Source of the DNA: Dipetalonema caudispina | Lineage: Eukaryota; Nematoda; Chromadorea; Rhabditida; Onchocercidae | DNA length: 64,000 nt | Direction: 5' to 3' | Assembly (NCBI GenBank): GCA_013365325.1 | Contig: JABVXV010000072.1 | Span: 1 to 64,000 of the forward strand | Shown: positions 52,301 through 64,000 of the stretch, one piece after another | Layout of the letters: every line of letters begins with the position of its first letter | Numbering within the stretch: the stretch's first letter is position 1 | The notes under the pieces: model-generated | The model's database searches: none | Seen by the model: the letters and a program-made list of their open reading frames with translations, nothing else | What the model was told of the DNA's origin: nothing | Program-made: the position numbers and the translations under genes

Positions 52301-52613
52301 ACCTTAATTTCTATATTGCCAACTTTTTGTGACGACCGCACCAATGGACGTCCTACCACTGACGGAAATATGTGGGCAGGAAAATTAGTTCCAGCATAAC
52401 CACATTTTACAAACTAAAATATGTATTTAATTAAGCACCTTGAAATTTTAGTAGTGCTAAATCAATTTTAAATTGAAGACTAAACATAAAAAAAGATGTC
52501 CGAATACTCGAATTTTGGAAGATGATACTTTCAAATTTATTTTTTTTTCTAGGTAAAAAGATTACACCAGTGCCGTTGTCAACGACGATAAGCTTTCGGC
52601 CTTGTGAATCCAT
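49335..52613 (-). CDS. arx-2: Actin-related protein 2 (Arp2/3 complex subunit)
   Basis: Ten exons join in phase, in transcription order 52566-52613, 52303-52413, 52046-52195, 51798-51911, 51184-51345, 50763-50912, 50313-50451, 49802-49941, 49555-49650 and 49335-49409. The product is 394 residues, the same length as human ARP2. The start MDSQGRK and the actin-fold nucleotide loops [13 protein letters not shown] and [13 protein letters not shown] are clear, as are [72 protein letters not shown] and [15 protein letters not shown]. These separate ARP2 from actin and ARP3. ARP2 pairs with ARP3 to start branched actin filaments in the cytoplasm after activation by WASP/WAVE proteins. Exon 4 uses a TTTAAG acceptor rather than CAG. 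The C-terminus is slightly shorter and more basic than the vertebrate one. Confidence 0.98.
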
Positions 52614-55600
52614 GTTGATTCTTAGAAATGAGCAAAATCGGCCTCAGTAACCAACTATTGCTCGATTTGTTGCCTTTCGCTAATTTTATACGGTATACCT
52701 GCAGTATGTGCATCTAGCAAAAAAGAAAAAACCAATAATGCAAAGTTGATGCTTCATCATCGATCAGATTATAATTATCAATAGTTCTCTATTAAAGATT
52801 CGCACTAATTACTTCTAAAAAACGAAAAGGAAAAAAAGGTTAACATATTAAAGAGCGCAGTAAATACGAATGAAATAAGACAAAATGGATAAGCGAAATA
52901 TGATCCTGCTAAAGATAAAAGAAAAATTTAATACATCGATGGGATATATAATAGTCGCAGTGATCAAAATGATTGAAAGGAATGCTATGCATAATTTTGT
53001 AAAGAAATGTCAAAGCAAATACTTATGCTGCATAATTTAAAGCAATTTTTGCTAGCAATGTATTTCGTACTGAATGTAACTATAAGGATATTATTCACAT
53101 AAATGAATAAGAATCTTAAACATGTATGGGCGTACATACCAAAGAAATTTTACGTACGAACAATTAAAACTTACATACAACTAATTCAATCTTACATATA
53201 GCGAAACGCCCTGAATTTCACGTAACGCAGCTCACGTACGTCTAGATGAATACCAGAACTAATACGTCATTCATATATGCAAATGAAGGATCATTTTCAT
53301 GAGTCATTAATTATTTAAATTACGGTAGAAAAGTTAGCGTTGCGAAATCACTTTGTGCTAAATCAGCGTTAAATAAATGGATGACATAGTTAAAGAAGTG
53401 TGGAAAATTCCGGAATTCCGGATTGTAACATCATAATTATTGGTTTGTCAGTGATAATAATTAGCTAGTTCTTAGGATGATTTGAATTACCTAGTCAATT
53501 TTTCCGGTAACTACCGGAGAACATTAAATGTTAGGCTAATTCAACAACTTATTAAATTTAGGCTAATTGGTCAATTTGTTAAATTAACCGTCCGCTTATC
53601 AAAATTTCAGTCATACTACAACATTGCATTATTAATTTACTGGAATAATTGGTTTATTTAAAAAAAGAAAATCATGAAATATAGGCCTTATTACTGACAC
53701 AGTTTAGCCAACTGTTTGCTAATTCACTTTTCTTTTTCCATGAATGATTCATCGATATAGAAAAAACTTTTATAAATCATACCGTTCATAGAATCACTAA
53801 TTTCTTTTTTTATATTTATTCATATTTTTCCTTTTTTCCCTTTAGAAATGAGTCACAAAACCATTAATGCATTATATGAACAGATGGTATGGCAATAATA
53901 CATTCATCATACGGTAGATCATTAATCATACGGTAGTTCTTTGTAATACAGTATTTCATCGATTAAAAGATAATGCTTCGTTGTACAGTATTTCATTCAC
54001 TACGCTATATCACTTCATTGTACGATATTTCATTATAGTGTTTGGCATACTACTTGATTGCTGGATGAGCAGATAAAGTTATAACAATCAATGATTTACT
54101 CAGTAATTATCACTAATCAATATTAGCAGCCATTGTGTGATGCATAATTTTTCCAGTTTCAATTTTCATTCAACAATTTAATTATGGTATAAATTTAGCC
54201 TTAAGACTGATAACTTGGCTATATTGTCCATTTTTCTTAGGGAAAAGAAAAAATTGAGGATATCACTTGCAGTATTTTAAAATATAAAATAAGCTTAAGC
54301 TAAATAGTTTTAAGTTTCCAACAATTAAGATTTCACGCTCATAATTGCTTTTTTTGCTTCATTTTTTTAGTTCCCATTTTTCTTTTATTTTTTATTTTTC
54401 AAAATTAAAAAGTTTTCGGCACACTTTGATGAAAGCTTAATTTATTGCCTTTAATATTACCAACAATTGGGAAGTGTAATAATTGAAGTCAACTGAACCA
54501 TATAATTGCCATGTAATTTAAAAATTTGTTTGACAGGAAAAAAAAGTTTCCCACAAATTTGCCCGCTTAACAATGTTCGCAAATTTCTTTCATTTGAGTT
54601 TCATCTTCTGTTCCTCTTATGGTTATTGACTAGATTTTGAGCAATTTGAACTAAAAAGTTTGAGCATTTTTAGCACTTTCAATAAATACTTTTCCATGTG
54701 ATTCAGTCTTTAAATTTTCAGTTTCTGATTTTTAAACAAAAAATTTTTTTTAATAAAAATTTTTTAAAATATGCATAATATGTAAAATAGTGTTGTATTA
54801 GTAATCATAACGGTAACAGCTATCCAATTTTTTGAATTGTTTTACATCAAATGGTCGATTGGTCAATTACAAAGAAAGTCTTAATTAATTTAGGACATAA
54901 ATACGATAATTCCGATTTTCACAGATATTTAATTTAGGAATTCAAATATTGTAAGATAAAGTTATAAATGTTGAAAAAAGCTTTTACGGTAGCATTTCAA
55001 AAAACGCTGAAAAAATTCGGTGTTTGACAATATCGATAAACTTTTTTCTTTTCTTCATGCATTATTCATCTTCTGTGATTTACTACTGGAAACTTTTGAT
55101 CGGGGTAGATGAGAGAAAACCGCATGTTTCAACACTATAATAAACACGAGGAGAGGGAGAGGGAGAGAAAGAAAAGAAACATAGAGATTATTTTGAATAT
55201 CCGAATAAAATTAGACACGAGAATAGTAGGCAAAAAAAAGATTTTTCATTTTTTTTTTCAAGCTAAAATCAACGATGAATTTCCATACTTTGTAAGAGAG
55301 TGAAAAGTAAAAGTTGATGCATGGCATAGAATTGATTATATTATAGAAGATATGAATTGTTAATTTTTTTCCATCAATTTATTCCAAAAATTTTTTTAAT
55401 TCAAATGCTTTGAATACATGGGAAATTAATATTATAAATTATAAGAAACGAAATTCCCAGGAAATGTTGGATTTTTGTTGCAAGAGAAATAAGAAGTAAT
55501 GCAAATTTCTTTTTTTTTTCCTGGCTTCTTTAATTTGAGAGAAATTATCAAGTTTGCATAAGAATGCCACTTCATATGAGTATTCGATTGTTTAATTACA

Positions 55601-57929
55601 ATTTTGTTGTAGAATTTTGTGCCCAGACTTGAATGGTTTTTAATGATCAATCACTTTATGTTATGTAGTTATATGAGAGAAAAAATTTAAGTAAACTTTA
55701 ATTTTTTTCTCTTGCTTACTAGTTTTTTCATTATCCAGTGCATACTCAGACTATGTTCTCCGTAAACGTCAAGTATTTTGTTAATTCGACTAGTATTAGT
55801 AAGCTAAAAATGCAAAATATTTGCTGCTAGATAACCCAATTAATATCTATTGTTATGGCAGCTTAGAGTTCGCATTACATATTACAGGAAGAAATTACGG
55901 TCAAAAGTCCACCGTAATACCAAATAATAATGCAACCATGTACAGTACTCTACAAAAGTTTCAATCGACATATTGGCGGTTGAAAAATAAAAAAAGAAAA
56001 AGCAGTAATTTTAGTTATTTCAAATGTGTTATGTTTCTGCATACTTCTTAGTACGATGAAAGAAAAAGTTAAGCAGTAAGTAGAGAAATGAAAGAAGTCT
56101 TAGTATAAGTTTACCGTATCACAGTTTACTATATCTCTATAATCATTTGATTTATTAAAAATGCACCTAACTTTTGAATCTAATGTAATAATATGGTTTT
56201 ATTTTTAATTTTGAATCTTATCTAGCAATATAGTTTTAATTATGAATCTCATAGAGTAATCCCATCGTATTTTTGAATCCTAATTAATAATATAATTACA
56301 TTCCTGAATCTTATGCATAAACAGAAATGGAATCTTATGCATCAAGTTAAATGGAGCAATAGAGTTTTGAATTCATACAGTAATATAATTTTGAAATTAC
56401 GAGGTTTTTTGAATTTCATGTATTTATTTACCAATTATCCTATCTTCTTTTGATTTCACAAAAACTACATTTATAACTTACTAAAATTTGGCATTTTCAA
56501 AAAAAAATTTTTTTAAATAAAGTTAAAATTATTTATCAATGATGAAAGGAAGTGATCGTCAATGACTTTGTTTACTTTTTTCTTCTCAAAATTATTTTTC
56601 CTTCATGTGAATAAAACTAATATTTGTTTTGCAAAAATATAACTTGCTTATCTTCTAGTAATGTTTTTTTTTACAAAATTCAATATTACCAAAAGATATG
56701 CAAGTGTTGCATCTTTCTGAAAATTTAAGATTTCATGGCAATAATTAAATAATCTAATAAGTAACCAATGAGCAACTTCTCAATTAAATAAGTTACTAAT
56801 AAATAACTTTTCATGCATCAATGAGGTAAGCTGATAAATGTGGAAGAATATTTCTTGGTTTAGTTTTGATATACTTTCAAGTGCTCAAGTGTATTTTTAT
56901 GCTTTGAGAAAATTAATTACTCCAACTAAAGGTGTCAATCTAATAATGAAATTGCAGTATTTTCAGAGTTTTTTGAGCAAAAATATAACTACAATAATTA
57001 AATATCAAGCTATCAAACTTGGCAAACAAAAGGAAAATAAATCAATCATCGGTTTTTTTTTAGCTCAATTTGTAAATTTTAAACAGCTGCCCTTTGAGTA
57101 CTTTAACTAGCACCGTTCATTTTTATTTTCGAAACAAATTTCAAAAAAAAGAACTTATATATCCAAATATTAATAATAAAATGGATAAATGGTACAGGAG
57201 GGTACGAATGATTTATGAGAATGGAATGTGACAGGTGGTTAGTTTGAAATTAAAAAAAAAAGTAAGAAACGAATTTTGTGATGGAAAAAAATTTTCAGTT
57301 ATTATTGTTTTTTTCTTTTTTTTTTTTGCATTTATCGCTTACTTCTTGGATATATGCAAACAAAAGTCTTTTTTTTTTCCTCCGAAATATTCTTCCACCT
57401 CACTAATAACATTCACTACTTGATCCTCTTGAAATTCATTTTCACTTCGTTTTTTTTTTTTGGGAAGAAATTTTTTTGAAGTAAAAGATTAAAATCAAAC
57501 TTTGCTGCTTTCACAGTATTTAAGCACAACAATTGACACAATGTATGTGTGCTATTTTTTCTCTCCAATTATATGAAAATCTACATGCATTTAACAAATC
57601 ATTTCTTATCAGTAAACTTATCAATAGCTTTTGTTGCATCGTTTTATTTTCAGTTTTTGTTTCAGTGCAAATTTTGTTGCATTTTGTTCATTTTGATTGT
57701 GATTTTTCGAAAATTTTAAATCACGAAAGATTATACTAATCAAAAAACTTTTTATTTAATATTTTAATTTAGCAAGCAAAAAGTAATGAATTTTGAGAAT
57801 TGCCAAATGAAATTAAAAAATATTTTCTGATTTTTGTTCGACAATTATTAGTTATTGTTTATTCAAAACAAAAATCAAAAAATTACTCATTAATAGCGAT
57901 TTTTCAACACTAATAAAAGTAATAAAGGT

Positions 57930-58150
57930 AACCGTTACTTATTGTTCGTGCTAAATAAACAAACAACAAGTAATGTCGAATTTTCATTATTCATTGTTAA
58001 CGGTAAATAAAGAAACAATAAGTAATGTGATGTCAAATTTTGAGTGCTTATAATATAATTAACAATAATAACGGTAATCAAAGTAACCATTATTTATTAC
58101 TTACGATAAATGAGCAAATAATAAGAAGTATAAAGTTTTGATTATTTATT
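57930..58150. repeat. Degenerate ~80-bp tandem repeat
   Basis: Roughly three diverged copies contain a TTATTGTT...TAAATAAACAAACAA-like segment, then AAGTAATGT and an AATTTT or AGTTTT end. They start near 57936, 58000 and 58090. Confidence 0.5.
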
Positions 58151-58984
58151 GTTTCGAATAAATCAAGAAATTTTGATTATTTATGATATACTTGGAAAAT
58201 TGATAATATCATTAAATTGAAGTTATTTGCATAAAACGAATATTGATAAGAATGATGTAGGATGACGTAATGTTTTCCAGTTGTAAAGCATCATTTCGGC
58301 TGTATTTTCAAATGCTTCACCACAAGTACACAAATACATGTGAGCAATAGCTGTTTAAATTTATTTTAAACTTTTCAATCTTGAAGTTTGAATCCCTCTT
58401 ATTAAAATAAACTCACTTTTATTGCTTTTCGCTATCTTATTATTTCATTTCTTTCAATTCATGAAATTTTACTTGTAACCTAAAGATGATAGTATTATCG
58501 GAAATTGTCAAAAATAAAAACTAAAAAAAAAACAATATGCTTTCGTTTGGTAATAAATAATTAATAGATACTGTAGATATGTTAATATTGTTAAACACGT
58601 AAACATCATAAACATGTAAACAAAACATATACGATAAAAGAAAGATAAAAATTTAAACAATATAAATGAAGTTTTGAGAAATATTTGAAAACAAACATTG
58701 ACAAAAGGTGATAAACAATTAGTGTTTATCTGTAATAGATAAACAATAAATATCAAAATATTTATTGTTTATTATTAATGATAATAAGTAAATATGCATA
58801 GTTCCTCATTCATAATTTTTTTTAAAAAAAAAAAGCGCTATGTTTTGAAAATAGGCTATTGATTATTTTTTGTGTTTCCAAGAATAATCGGTCCTTTTGA
58901 AAGATAGAAATTAACATTTCAAAAAATGATCAATGACGAATTTACTGCATTTTCTTTTAAATTATTGATCGATTGAAATAATAT

Positions 58985-58994
58985 AAAATTTCAG
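58985..58994 (+). promoter_or_regulatory. Candidate trans-splice acceptor
   Basis: AAAATTTCAG ends 24 nt before the methyltransferase ATG, with no upstream exon visible. This is compatible with spliced-leader addition or with a 5' UTR intron. Confidence 0.45.
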
Positions 58995-59018
58995 AGCTTT
59001 CAAACTTTCCTACCAATA

Positions 59019-62000
59019 ATGGCACTTGAAGGCGATGTAATTGTTGGACCAGATGAACTGGAAAGTAATTTTGATTCTCAGGCCTATCTTTGGGTACATA
59101 CTTGCAAATTTATGACTTAGGGTAATAAGATTTTCAGGATGAATTTGCACATATTTTTGTAAAAGTACACTGAAATTCGAAAGAAATATTGGACCCAAAT
59201 AATTTTCTAGACCAATCATTATTGGAAAAATTTAGACTAAGCAAATAAATAATTAAATGGTACAAAATTTTATCAATAAATATTTTTTATAAATCGTATC
59301 ATTATGATTAAATTGGATTTCCGAACTTAAAATTAAATTCAATTTTATTACTAATTTAGGATTTTTATCAACATATTGATGATCCGGCAATGCAAATGAT
59401 GATTATGTTATTACCAACTATCGCTGAACGAATTGATTGCCGTGATAATCTTCTAGATTTCGGTGCTGGACCTACCATACATGTTTCAATTGTTTTCAGG
59501 AATAAAGTAAACAATGTAAGCATTTAATATTTTCCGAATAAGCTTTCCGTTCTTCCTTTTTTATTTGGTGTTCCGGACAAGATAAACTAATTTTGATGAT
59601 TTTTAATTCAAATATTTCAGCGAATCTCATACCAAAAAAGAATGAGAAATTTAAATTCATTTTCTTTTTTTCTTTTACATTAATGATATGAAAAAAAGTT
59701 GGAAACAGTATTCTGGTTTTAAAATAGCTCTAACATCACGTTGTTTTTTTTTTTTTTTTCGAGGTAAAGTTTGCAAATTTCTTGAATTTTAACTAACAGA
59801 TGTCAAAAATTTAAGCACAAATAATATTTAAAAACCAAGTGCAATATTATGATAATAAGGGGTATCACTAAAATTTTCTTATTCTTTTGATCATCATTTT
59901 TTTTCTTTTTTCGCTTTCCAGGTAAAATTTATCGAAATTTCAGTTTTTAACTCGTCGGTATTAAAATTAAATTTTGAAAGCTTTTAATGCAATATTGTGA
60001 TAGCGAAAAGTAGCACTAAAATTTCCTTTTTCTTTACATCGTATTTTTTTTTTTCCTCTTTATATTTTCAAGATAAAATCCATCAAAATTTCAGATCTCA
60101 ATCTATTAACTTCAGAATTTTAAAAGTGTAAATAATATTTGAAAATCTTAAAAAAAAGTAATGTTGTCAAGAAAAGAAAAGAAAAAAATTGTTTATTTGA
60201 AACAAAGGAAGCAAAAAAAAAGTAAGCCTCTAGCATAATCATTCGTGGATTTTCCCTCTTTTTTTCTTTTATTCTTACAATAAATTTTTTGAAATTTTTT
60301 ATTCTTTCTTTTCTTTTTCTTTTTTGAAAAGATGAAATCATTTGGAAAGCTGTATGAAATGAAAAATGACGAATGGGAAAATTAATGTTAACATTGCTGT
60401 TCCTAAGCTGTCTAACAAAAAAATTTTGTAAATTTAACATTTATGAAACAAAGCACCGTAATAATTGAAAGAAAAAAGGAAAAAAATATGGCTAATTAAA
60501 TTAAAAAAGGATTGGAAATCACTGAAATTCGAGCAACCTGTTCTAATCTAAAATAGATAACTATTTTGGTAACAGTTGGTTAAAATCAAATAAAAATTTA
60601 GAATTTTTGAAGTTCACATGGAATTGCCTGAATTTCTTTTTAAATTTTGTTGAATTTTGGAAATTTCATATGAAACGAAAAAAGGAAATTCATTGTTTTA
60701 AAATTTCGAAATTTCAATACCACGAAATCTGTACCCTCAAAAACAAAATATTTACAGTATTTTGGTAGATCAGATAGATTTTAAATTATATTTTTGCTAT
60801 ACTTGGTTCCTTTATAAAATACCATTTTATAGATGGAATAAATTTTAAAACTAGTCATATTCTAGATATACTTGGCTGATTATTTGCCGCAAAATCGCAA
60901 TGAATTATGTCAATGGACAACTGGTCAAAGTTCATTTGACTGGACTCCGGTACTTAAAATGATTGCTATGGTAGAAGGTTCCGGTTGGTCGCAACTTAAA
61001 GAAATGGAAGAATATGCTAGGTCAAAGGTTGTAATTTTAATTGCATTAATGAAATTTTTTAAAATTTTCTTTAGAAAGAAACTGAGAAAATGTGGTGATG
61101 GTAATTAACAATTAATTAAGATAGAACGGCGCTAGTTGCAAAGGGATCATTGTATATAATTTTAAGGCAAATTATTATTCTAATTTTTTTACAGGTTCGT
61201 TCAATTTTGCATTGCAATTGCCATAATAAACCATCGATAAATGCTCCGGAAACTATCCAAAATAATTTCGATGTAAGTGAAAATATGAGTAATTAAGTTC
61301 TATATGCATTTTATGCATTCCATAATCGCTATTAATGCATGCTATTGCATGCTACAAATATAATGCTTTTATTATTTTTAATTCAATCATTGGTAATGAA
61401 TTAAAGACTTGGTAATCTTTAATTGATTATCTAAAGTTCCCATCTAATTTTTAATTTCTCGAATTGAAAATTTATTAAATATTATAAATTTCCCTGGATA
61501 TATTACTAATTTTTTTGTCCTCTTATTTTTGAATTTTCTTTTTTTTTTTTTGGAATTAATATTTCAGATAGTTGTAAGCATTCTTTGCTTGGAATATTGT
61601 TGCAGTAGTGAAATGGAATATAAAGAAGCCGTACGAAATGTTACAGATCAAGTAAAACCTGGAGGTGAACCTCAACCTTTCAATTTGTTCCCTTATTTCT
61701 TCTAAAAAAAAAAAAAAATTTCCGCAGAAAGAAGTGATATTCAAGTGATTAATTTAAATTAGAATTATGGAAATATTTTTAGTGAAGAAATTTTCAAAGC
61801 TGTACATATTTTATCGTAGGAAAGGATATTGTTAACTTAAACTGAATGAAAAATCTTGTTCAAATAATTAATTGCAAATCTTTAAGCTTAAAATGAATAA
61901 TCAAAATTTAAATTCGACTATTCGGTTAAAAATAAAGAAATAATTACTCAACAATTTAACTGTCATTTTAGGTTGGTTTATAATGGGTGGTGTGTTAGAA

Positions 62001-62168
62001 GAAACGTGGTGCTCATTTGGTGGACGTAAATTTACGTGTTTTTATCTTACCAAAAATTTATTATTTGAAGCATTACGTGAAGCAGATCTTTTAGTAGATG
62101 ATGACCAATCGACTATTTATTACTGTGCACAGGGTATCTTCCTTATTTGTTGTAAGAAAAAAATTTGA
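59019..62168 (+). CDS. anmt-1: NNMT/PNMT/TEMT-family methyltransferase (ANMT-like)
   Basis: Six exons join in phase: 59019-59093, 59360-59515, 60866-61027, 61195-61272, 61568-61664 and 61972-62168, giving 254 residues against about 264 for human NNMT. Family blocks in order: NFDSQAYLWDFY (N-terminal lid, with the SAM-contacting Tyr), LLDFGAGPT (SAM motif I, residues about 56-64), LADYLPQNRNEL, FDWTPVLK..A.VEG (the FDWSP block), the ILHCN strand, SILCLEYCC, and VKPGG before W. The end (YYCAQGIFLICCKKK) is compatible with the last strand of the fold. Enzymes of this family move methyl from S-adenosylmethionine to nicotinamide or small amines in the cytosol; the C. elegans member ANMT-1 acts in this role. 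The exact acceptor is not determined. Intron 2 (1.35 kb) is full of degenerate repeats. AATAAA is at 62298-62303. Confidence 0.9.
59560..60120. repeat. Degenerate ~160-bp repeats in methyltransferase intron 2
   Basis: Three to four imperfect copies share a unit that runs: GGTAAAATTTATCGAAATTTCAG-like, TTTTTAACT, a poly-A/T part, GCAATATT.TGATA, GTAGCACTAAAATTTCC, and a T-rich run. Repeated TTTCAG words in the copies mimic splice acceptors but lead to no open frame. Confidence 0.55.
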
Positions 62169-64000
62169 ACATCAAATTAGAAATTTTTTGGAATGTTTAT
62201 TTATTTTTTTCTGTCTTTTCAAACTTTGTAACAATTTTTTACTCTTTACTATGAAAAAGAAAAGTGAAGAAAAAAAAAAAACGATCAATTAAAAGAAAAT
62301 AAAATTGAATGATTAATTAAATTAATGTGTTATTGTTTTCGCTTTTATTTGTTTATTATCGCTTAGGCTTTTTCACATAGTGCATAAATAAACTGCCTAT
62401 TATATTTCACATTATTAGCTTTCGAAATTATTTGTTCAATTTTTTTGTTTATTATAAAAGTATAATATCGAACGGATAAAAGTTAATAAATTACAACAAT
62501 TCTTGTTGACATTTTTTAATTTAAAAAAGGAATAATCATTTTGAATTTTAAAAATAATTAATTAATTTATTTTGTTCTTCTAAAAAAAAAAAAAAAAAAG
62601 GATGAAATATTTCATTGGAATTCCTATCTTTTTTTTTTTTTTTTGGTTATCAATTAAACTTTGAAATTAAAATTTTATGGCAACTTAACCTAATAATTTA
62701 TTTATGTCAACTTTTTCTTTTTTTATTCAAAATCATTAATAAAATATAATAATTGTTTCGCATTGAAATATTTATGAAAAAAAAAAAAAAAAAAAGAAAA
62801 AGTAATTTAATTACAGTTACGCTATAAACGATATGAAAAAATTTTTTTTTGCAGTACAATTAAAAGAATACGTGTTTTCCGTGTTATGTGATTTTTTTAT
62901 AAATCAATTTTTTTCACAATAAAAATGGTTAATAAATATAAATAAGGGGAACAGAGGGATAAAGACAAGGAGAGAAAGAGAGAGAGAGAGAGAGAGAAAA
63001 TTGAAAGGAACATAGTTAACTTTCACTCGTCGATTCATTTTGTATTATGTTCGTATTGGCTATATTATTGAATTTAATTAATTGTAAAAATATTTGAGTG
63101 AAAAAAAAAAAAAATGAATGAGCCAAATATTTAATTATTAGAATTCGTTAAAAAAAAAGAAGAAAAAACCACCTTTTATAATTCCCAAAAAGTAAAATTG
63201 ATCATTTTTTACAATAAATTTAGCATTCAATAAATGAAATGTATTTGTAAAAGACGTTTGGTAATTGAAATAATAATTTATTACATGAATAAATACTTAA
63301 AAAAAGATTGCACATTTAATTCTTTACTTTTTATATTCATTTCTTATTAATCAAAGCTTCAACTTCATGCGTGTTTGTGCGTGTGTGTGTGTGTTCGTAT
63401 TTATATGCAAAATGAAAGATTAATTAATTCAAAATTAAAAAAGGTCACTTTTTTATTCTATTTTTCAATAAATAAATAATAGAAGTTTGACCTTTTTCTC
63501 CTGTTATTGTTTAATTACTAGTAAAAATGTATCATATAATGAAATTTCATAAATATTTCCCATATCGTATCCATTGATTAAGATTGAAAATTGTTTGTGT
63601 TAAATTTGTTGACAATAAATTCGTATAAAATTCATAAATTTAATTAATACCAATCACAATCATAAGTATTTTAATCTATTTGTTTCTTTCTCTTTCTTTT
63701 TTTTTCTTTAATTTGTTCCAATTCAATAATAATTCTTTTTTTTTCTTAATTTACAAGAGGAAAGTATTTTCCATAATGTTACGACGTGTACCTAACTTGA
63801 ATTTGACGTAAAACATTTAATGAATTCGTTGGAAAATTTTAATCAATGATGGAAAAAAATTAAGCGTTTGAAATGATAATTGTTTTTGTTTTGTGATAGC
63901 TTCGAATAAACCACAAAAAAAAAAAAAAAAAATTGTATCATTTATATATTGATGATAAATGGATGGTAAGCTAATGAGATATACAAAAAGGTTAATTGAT
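62169..64000. other. Right-end interval without a gene
   Basis: The methyltransferase 3' UTR (AATAAA at 62298-62303), then AT-rich DNA with many A and T runs, a (GA)n repeat at about 62973-62997 and a (GT)n repeat at about 63377-63395. Nothing coding was recognised up to the window edge. Confidence 0.6.
62973..62997. repeat. GA microsatellite
   Basis: A (GA)n run. Confidence 0.9.

Larger units (their letters stand above)
52614..59018. other. Gene-poor divergent interval
   Basis: About 6.4 kb between the minus-strand arx-2 and the plus-strand methyltransferase, so promoters for both are expected. The part nearest arx-2 (52.6-53.3 kb) is less AT-biased and carries several ACGTACG-type palindromes (about 53150-53160 and 53235). 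Further on are degenerate repeats at about 53900-54020, 56200-56400 and 57930-58150. No coding exon was supported. Confidence 0.55.

Noticed and set aside
39004..52613. arx-2 and ide as one operon
   Set aside because: Same strand, but about 1.6 kb apart; nematode operon gaps are usually near 100 bp, and the functions are unrelated.

Overview
This is nuclear DNA from a nematode. The sequence is very AT-rich, with long homopolymer runs, ATT/AT/GT microsatellites, small exons, and introns ending in the worm acceptor TTTTCAG or a close variant. Several proteins have clear worm counterparts (ARP2/arx-2, an ANMT/NNMT-type methyltransferase, a retinol-dehydrogenase-like SDR). The composition and intron sizes look like a clade III (spirurid or filarial) species, but that placement is inference. 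No prokaryotic, viral or CRISPR element was recognised.

The window holds eight protein-coding genes and one tRNA. For seven genes every exon joins in phase, so full-length models are given. (1) + strand 427-1729: small secreted two-EF-hand protein like MCFD2. (2) - strand 2144-5287: secreted endonuclease/exonuclease/phosphatase (EEP) protein, convergent with gene 1. A long poor region (5.3-16.3 kb) follows, with microsatellites, a 41-bp tandem repeat and a possible decayed coding island. (3) - strand 16338-19668: protein-tyrosine-phosphatase domain whose catalytic Cys is Gly and whose WPD loop is lost, so a probable pseudophosphatase; its 5' end is not found. (4) + strand 23800-27685: membrane-anchored short-chain dehydrogenase. 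Its last intron carries a tRNA-Glu(UUC) gene on the opposite strand. (5) + strand 32198-37719: PH-domain/coiled-coil protein, PLEKHD1 type. (6) - strand 39004-47758: insulin-degrading enzyme in 23 exons, with a presequence-like N-terminus and a second in-frame Met. A 100-N assembly gap lies in its first intron. (7) - strand 49335-52613: actin-related protein 2, 394 residues, 10 exons. (8) + strand 59019-62168: NNMT/ANMT-like small-molecule methyltransferase.

The neighbours are functionally unrelated (actin nucleation, peptide degradation, redox, methyl transfer, Ca2+ binding), as expected for ordinary nematode gene order. Gaps between same-strand genes are above 1.5 kb, so nothing looks like a tight operon. 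Acceptor-like sites 25-36 nt before two start codons are compatible with spliced-leader trans-splicing.

The points most worth a second look are the catalytically altered phosphatase, the tRNA nested antisense in an SDR intron, a probable GC-AG intron in the PLEKHD1 gene, the two-Met arrangement of the insulin-degrading enzyme, the secreted EEP protein with intact catalytic motifs, and the 41-bp tandem array.
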